A DNA stretch of 64,000 nucleotides, taken from Actinobacillus porcinus. GTDB taxonomy: Bacteria > Pseudomonadota > Gammaproteobacteria > Enterobacterales > Pasteurellaceae. The DNA lies in contig NZ_CABFKI010000010.1 in the NCBI RefSeq assembly GCF_901764995.1, positions 1 through 64,000 on the forward strand, given 5' to 3'. Below the pieces are notes generated by a model. It was not told where the DNA came from, ran no database searches, and saw only the letters and a list, made by a program, of their open reading frames with translations. This document shows positions 62,096-64,000 of the stretch, piece by piece. A program made the translations under genes and the position numbers. Positions within the stretch are counted from its first letter, which is position 1, and the number at the start of each line of letters is the position of its first letter.

Positions 62096-63865
62096 TTATT
62101 CTTCTTTTGCTGTTACCGCAATCGCTAACTCAGCCAACGCTTGCGGATTCGCAAAACTTGGGGCTTCTGTCATTAAGCACGCTGCCGCAGTAGTTTTCGG
62201 GAACGCGATAACATCACGGATATTTTCTGTGCCGGTTAATAACATGGTTAAACGGTCTAAACCAAAGGCAAGACCTGCGTGTGGCGGTGTACCGAATTTT
62301 AATGCGTCAAGCAAGAAACCGAATTTATCGCGTTGATCTTGTTCATCAATACCCAAAATACGGAATACGGTTTGTTGCATGTTTGGATCAAAAATACGCA
62401 CAGAACCACCGCCCACTTCATAGCCATTAATCACCATATCATAGGCATTAGCAACCGCTGACACCGGATCTGCTTCCAATTGCTCAGGCGTAAAATCTTT
62501 TGGCGATGTAAATGGGTGATGCATCGCGGCTAAATTGCCTTCTTCATCACGTTCAAACATTGGGAAATCCACCACCCAAAGCGGTTTCCATTCGTCTAAT
62601 TTGGTTAAGCCAAGGTCGCGCCCCACTTTCAAACGTAACGCACCTAAAGCGTCCGTTGCCACATTCCATTTATCCGCGCCGAAGAAGATAATATCGCCGG
62701 TTTGGGCAGAAGTGCGCTCTAAAATCGCCTTGATTTTTTCTTCGTTCAAGAATTTTGCAATCGGGCTTTGAATGCCGTCTAAGCCGGCATTAATATCATT
62801 GACTTTTAACCATGCCAACCCTTTCGCGCCGTAAATACCCACAAATTGCGTGTATTCGTCAATATTTTTACGCGTCAACTGTGCGCCATTTGGCACACGA
62901 ATCACAGCGACACGACCATTGGCGTCATTCGCCGGGCCACTAAATACCGCAAAATCCACATCCTTAACAATATCCGCCACATCCACAATTTCTAATGGGT
63001 TACGTAAATCAGGTTTATCCGAACCAAAACGTGTCATGGCTTCTGTCCAAGTCATGATTGGGAATTTACCTAAATCCACGTCAATAATATGTTTCCATAA
63101 ACCATGGATCATTTTTTCCATAATTTCACGCACTTCAGGTGCGGTTAAGAAACTGGTTTCCACATCGATTTGGGTAAATTCAGGTTGGCGATCGGCACGT
63201 AAATCTTCATCGCGGAAACATTTTACGATTTGATAATAACGGTCAAAACCCGCCATCATTAAAAGCTGTTTGAAAAGCTGTGGCGATTGCGGAAGAGCGT
63301 AAAATTTACCTTTGTGTACACGGCTTGGCACTAAATAGTCACGCGCGCCTTCAGGTGTTGCTTTGGTTAACATTGGAGTTTCAATATCTAAGAAACCTTG
63401 TTCATCCATAAAACGGCGCACGAAGCTGGTAATTTTAGCGCGTGTACGTAAACGTTGTGCCATTTCCGGACGGCGTAAATCTAAATAACGATATTTTAGA
63501 CCTTGTTCTTCGCTCACTTGATGGTTAAAGTCGATAGGCAACACCGCGCTGTTGTTATACACCAAGACAGATTTTGCGATCACTTCAATTTCGCCTGTTG
63601 CCATTTTCGGGTTGATATTGGCTTCGCTGCGCGCTTCAACCAAACCTTTTACTTGAATACAAGCTTCGTTACGCAAACCAGCAATAATCGCTGCATTTTC
63701 AGCATCAGTTTTATCTACGCTGACTTGCACAATGCCTTCACGGTCACGCAACAACACGAATGTTACATTAGGTAAATCACGAATACGGTCAACCCAACCA
63801 CTTAAAGTCACTTCTTGTCCAATGTTGCTACGGTTTAACGCACCGCAATAGTTTGTACGCATCAT
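62096..63865 (-). CDS. aspS: Aspartyl-tRNA synthetase
   Basis: A 589-residue class II synthetase. It has an N-terminal OB-fold anticodon-binding domain ([29 protein letters not shown]), motif 2 [28 protein letters not shown], the bacterial GAD insertion, and motif 3 with [15 protein letters not shown]. It charges tRNA-Asp. Either of two adjacent ATGs (63865 or 63862) could be the start. An uptake signal (ACCGCACTTTT) lies about 85 bases upstream. Confidence 0.97.
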   Translation of the reverse strand: MMRTNYCGALNRSNIGQEVTLSGWVDRIRDLPNVTFVLLRDREGIVQVSVDKTDAENAAIIAGLRNEACIQVKGLVEARSEANINPKMATGEIEVIAKSVLVYNNSAVLPIDFNHQVSEEQGLKYRYLDLRRPEMAQRLRTRAKITSFVRRFMDEQGFLDIETPMLTKATPEGARDYLVPSRVHKGKFYALPQSPQLFKQLLMMAGFDRYYQIVKCFRDEDLRADRQPEFTQIDVETSFLTAPEVREIMEKMIHGLWKHIIDVDLGKFPIMTWTEAMTRFGSDKPDLRNPLEIVDVADIVKDVDFAVFSGPANDANGRVAVIRVPNGAQLTRKNIDEYTQFVGIYGAKGLAWLKVNDINAGLDGIQSPIAKFLNEEKIKAILERTSAQTGDIIFFGADKWNVATDALGALRLKVGRDLGLTKLDEWKPLWVVDFPMFERDEEGNLAAMHHPFTSPKDFTPEQLEADPVSAVANAYDMVINGYEVGGGSVRIFDPNMQQTVFRILGIDEQDQRDKFGFLLDALKFGTPPHAGLAFGLDRLTMLLTGTENIRDVIAFPKTTAAACLMTEAPSFANPQALAELAIAVTAKEE

Positions 63866-64000
63866 AGTTATATTCCTATAAATTAGTCTAAATCAAAAAA
63901 ATAACCGGCAAATTATAGCTGAAAAAAAATAAAACTTCTTCTAAAATAACCGCACTTTTAAGCCCAAAATAACGATCTTATGACTAAAGACACTATTTTT

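Overview
The window comes from a member of the Pasteurellaceae, probably the Haemophilus/Aggregatibacter side of the family. The main evidence is the dense scatter, on both strands, of the Hin-type DNA uptake signal core AAGTGCGGT (often AAAGTGCGGT). It lies inside genes and, as inverted pairs, in intergenic hairpins. Gene order also fits: recC next to a four-gene pseudopilin operon (comNOPQ), aspS-nudB-yebC-ruvCAB, ybgC-tolQRAB-pal, pnp-nlpI-deaD, cydABX and yejM-yejL/yejK. I could not place the species.

Layout. 1-1,450: wreckage of two tandem, homologous toxin-tail/membrane-immunity-like cassettes, the second broken by a nonsense codon, a frameshift and an IS256-family remnant. 1,470-6,000: a peptide/amide-use cluster (M20 amidohydrolase, DcuC-like carrier, PepE, a second amidohydrolase). 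6,178-12,000: envelope genes (yejM, yejL, yejK, bamE) and the CpxRA two-component system. 12,001-23,104: tRNA-Ser, dauA, then the RNA-metabolism genes deaD, nlpI, pnp, rnr and rlmB.

23,105-36,890: a complete type III-A (Csm) CRISPR-Cas locus read on the minus strand. In transcription order: cas10/csm1, csm2, csm3, csm4, csm5, cas6, csx16, a Card1/Can2-type CARF nuclease, an NE0113-family CARF protein, a gap with hairpins, a 45-codon ORF of unknown function, cas2, cas1, a second cas2, a leader and a 20-repeat array. The HD and GGDD motifs of Cas10 and the catalytic Asp of Csm3 are visible. The locus should therefore make crRNAs with a Cas6-derived 5' handle, cut target RNA, make cyclic oligoadenylate, and signal to the CARF proteins. 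Seven of the 19 spacers fall into three groups that encode the same peptide stretch with diverged codons, all in the sense orientation expected for antisense crRNAs. A palindrome, TTACAAATTTGTAA or its core, occurs near the start of three presumed cas transcription units.

36,896-48,510: ynbE-ydbH (AsmA-like), znuA with a long His-Asp hexanucleotide repeat, tcdA, mltA, recC and comNOPQ. 48,863-57,600: tRNA-Lys, pal-tolBARQ-ybgC, cydX-cydB-cydA and a small periplasmic protein. 57,618-63,865: ruvB, ruvA, ruvC, a lipoprotein, yebC, nudB and aspS. A palindromic repeat cluster lies upstream of yebC, including a second copy of a hairpin element also found next to tRNA-Ser.

All calls rest on reading the sequence by eye. 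No database search was run.
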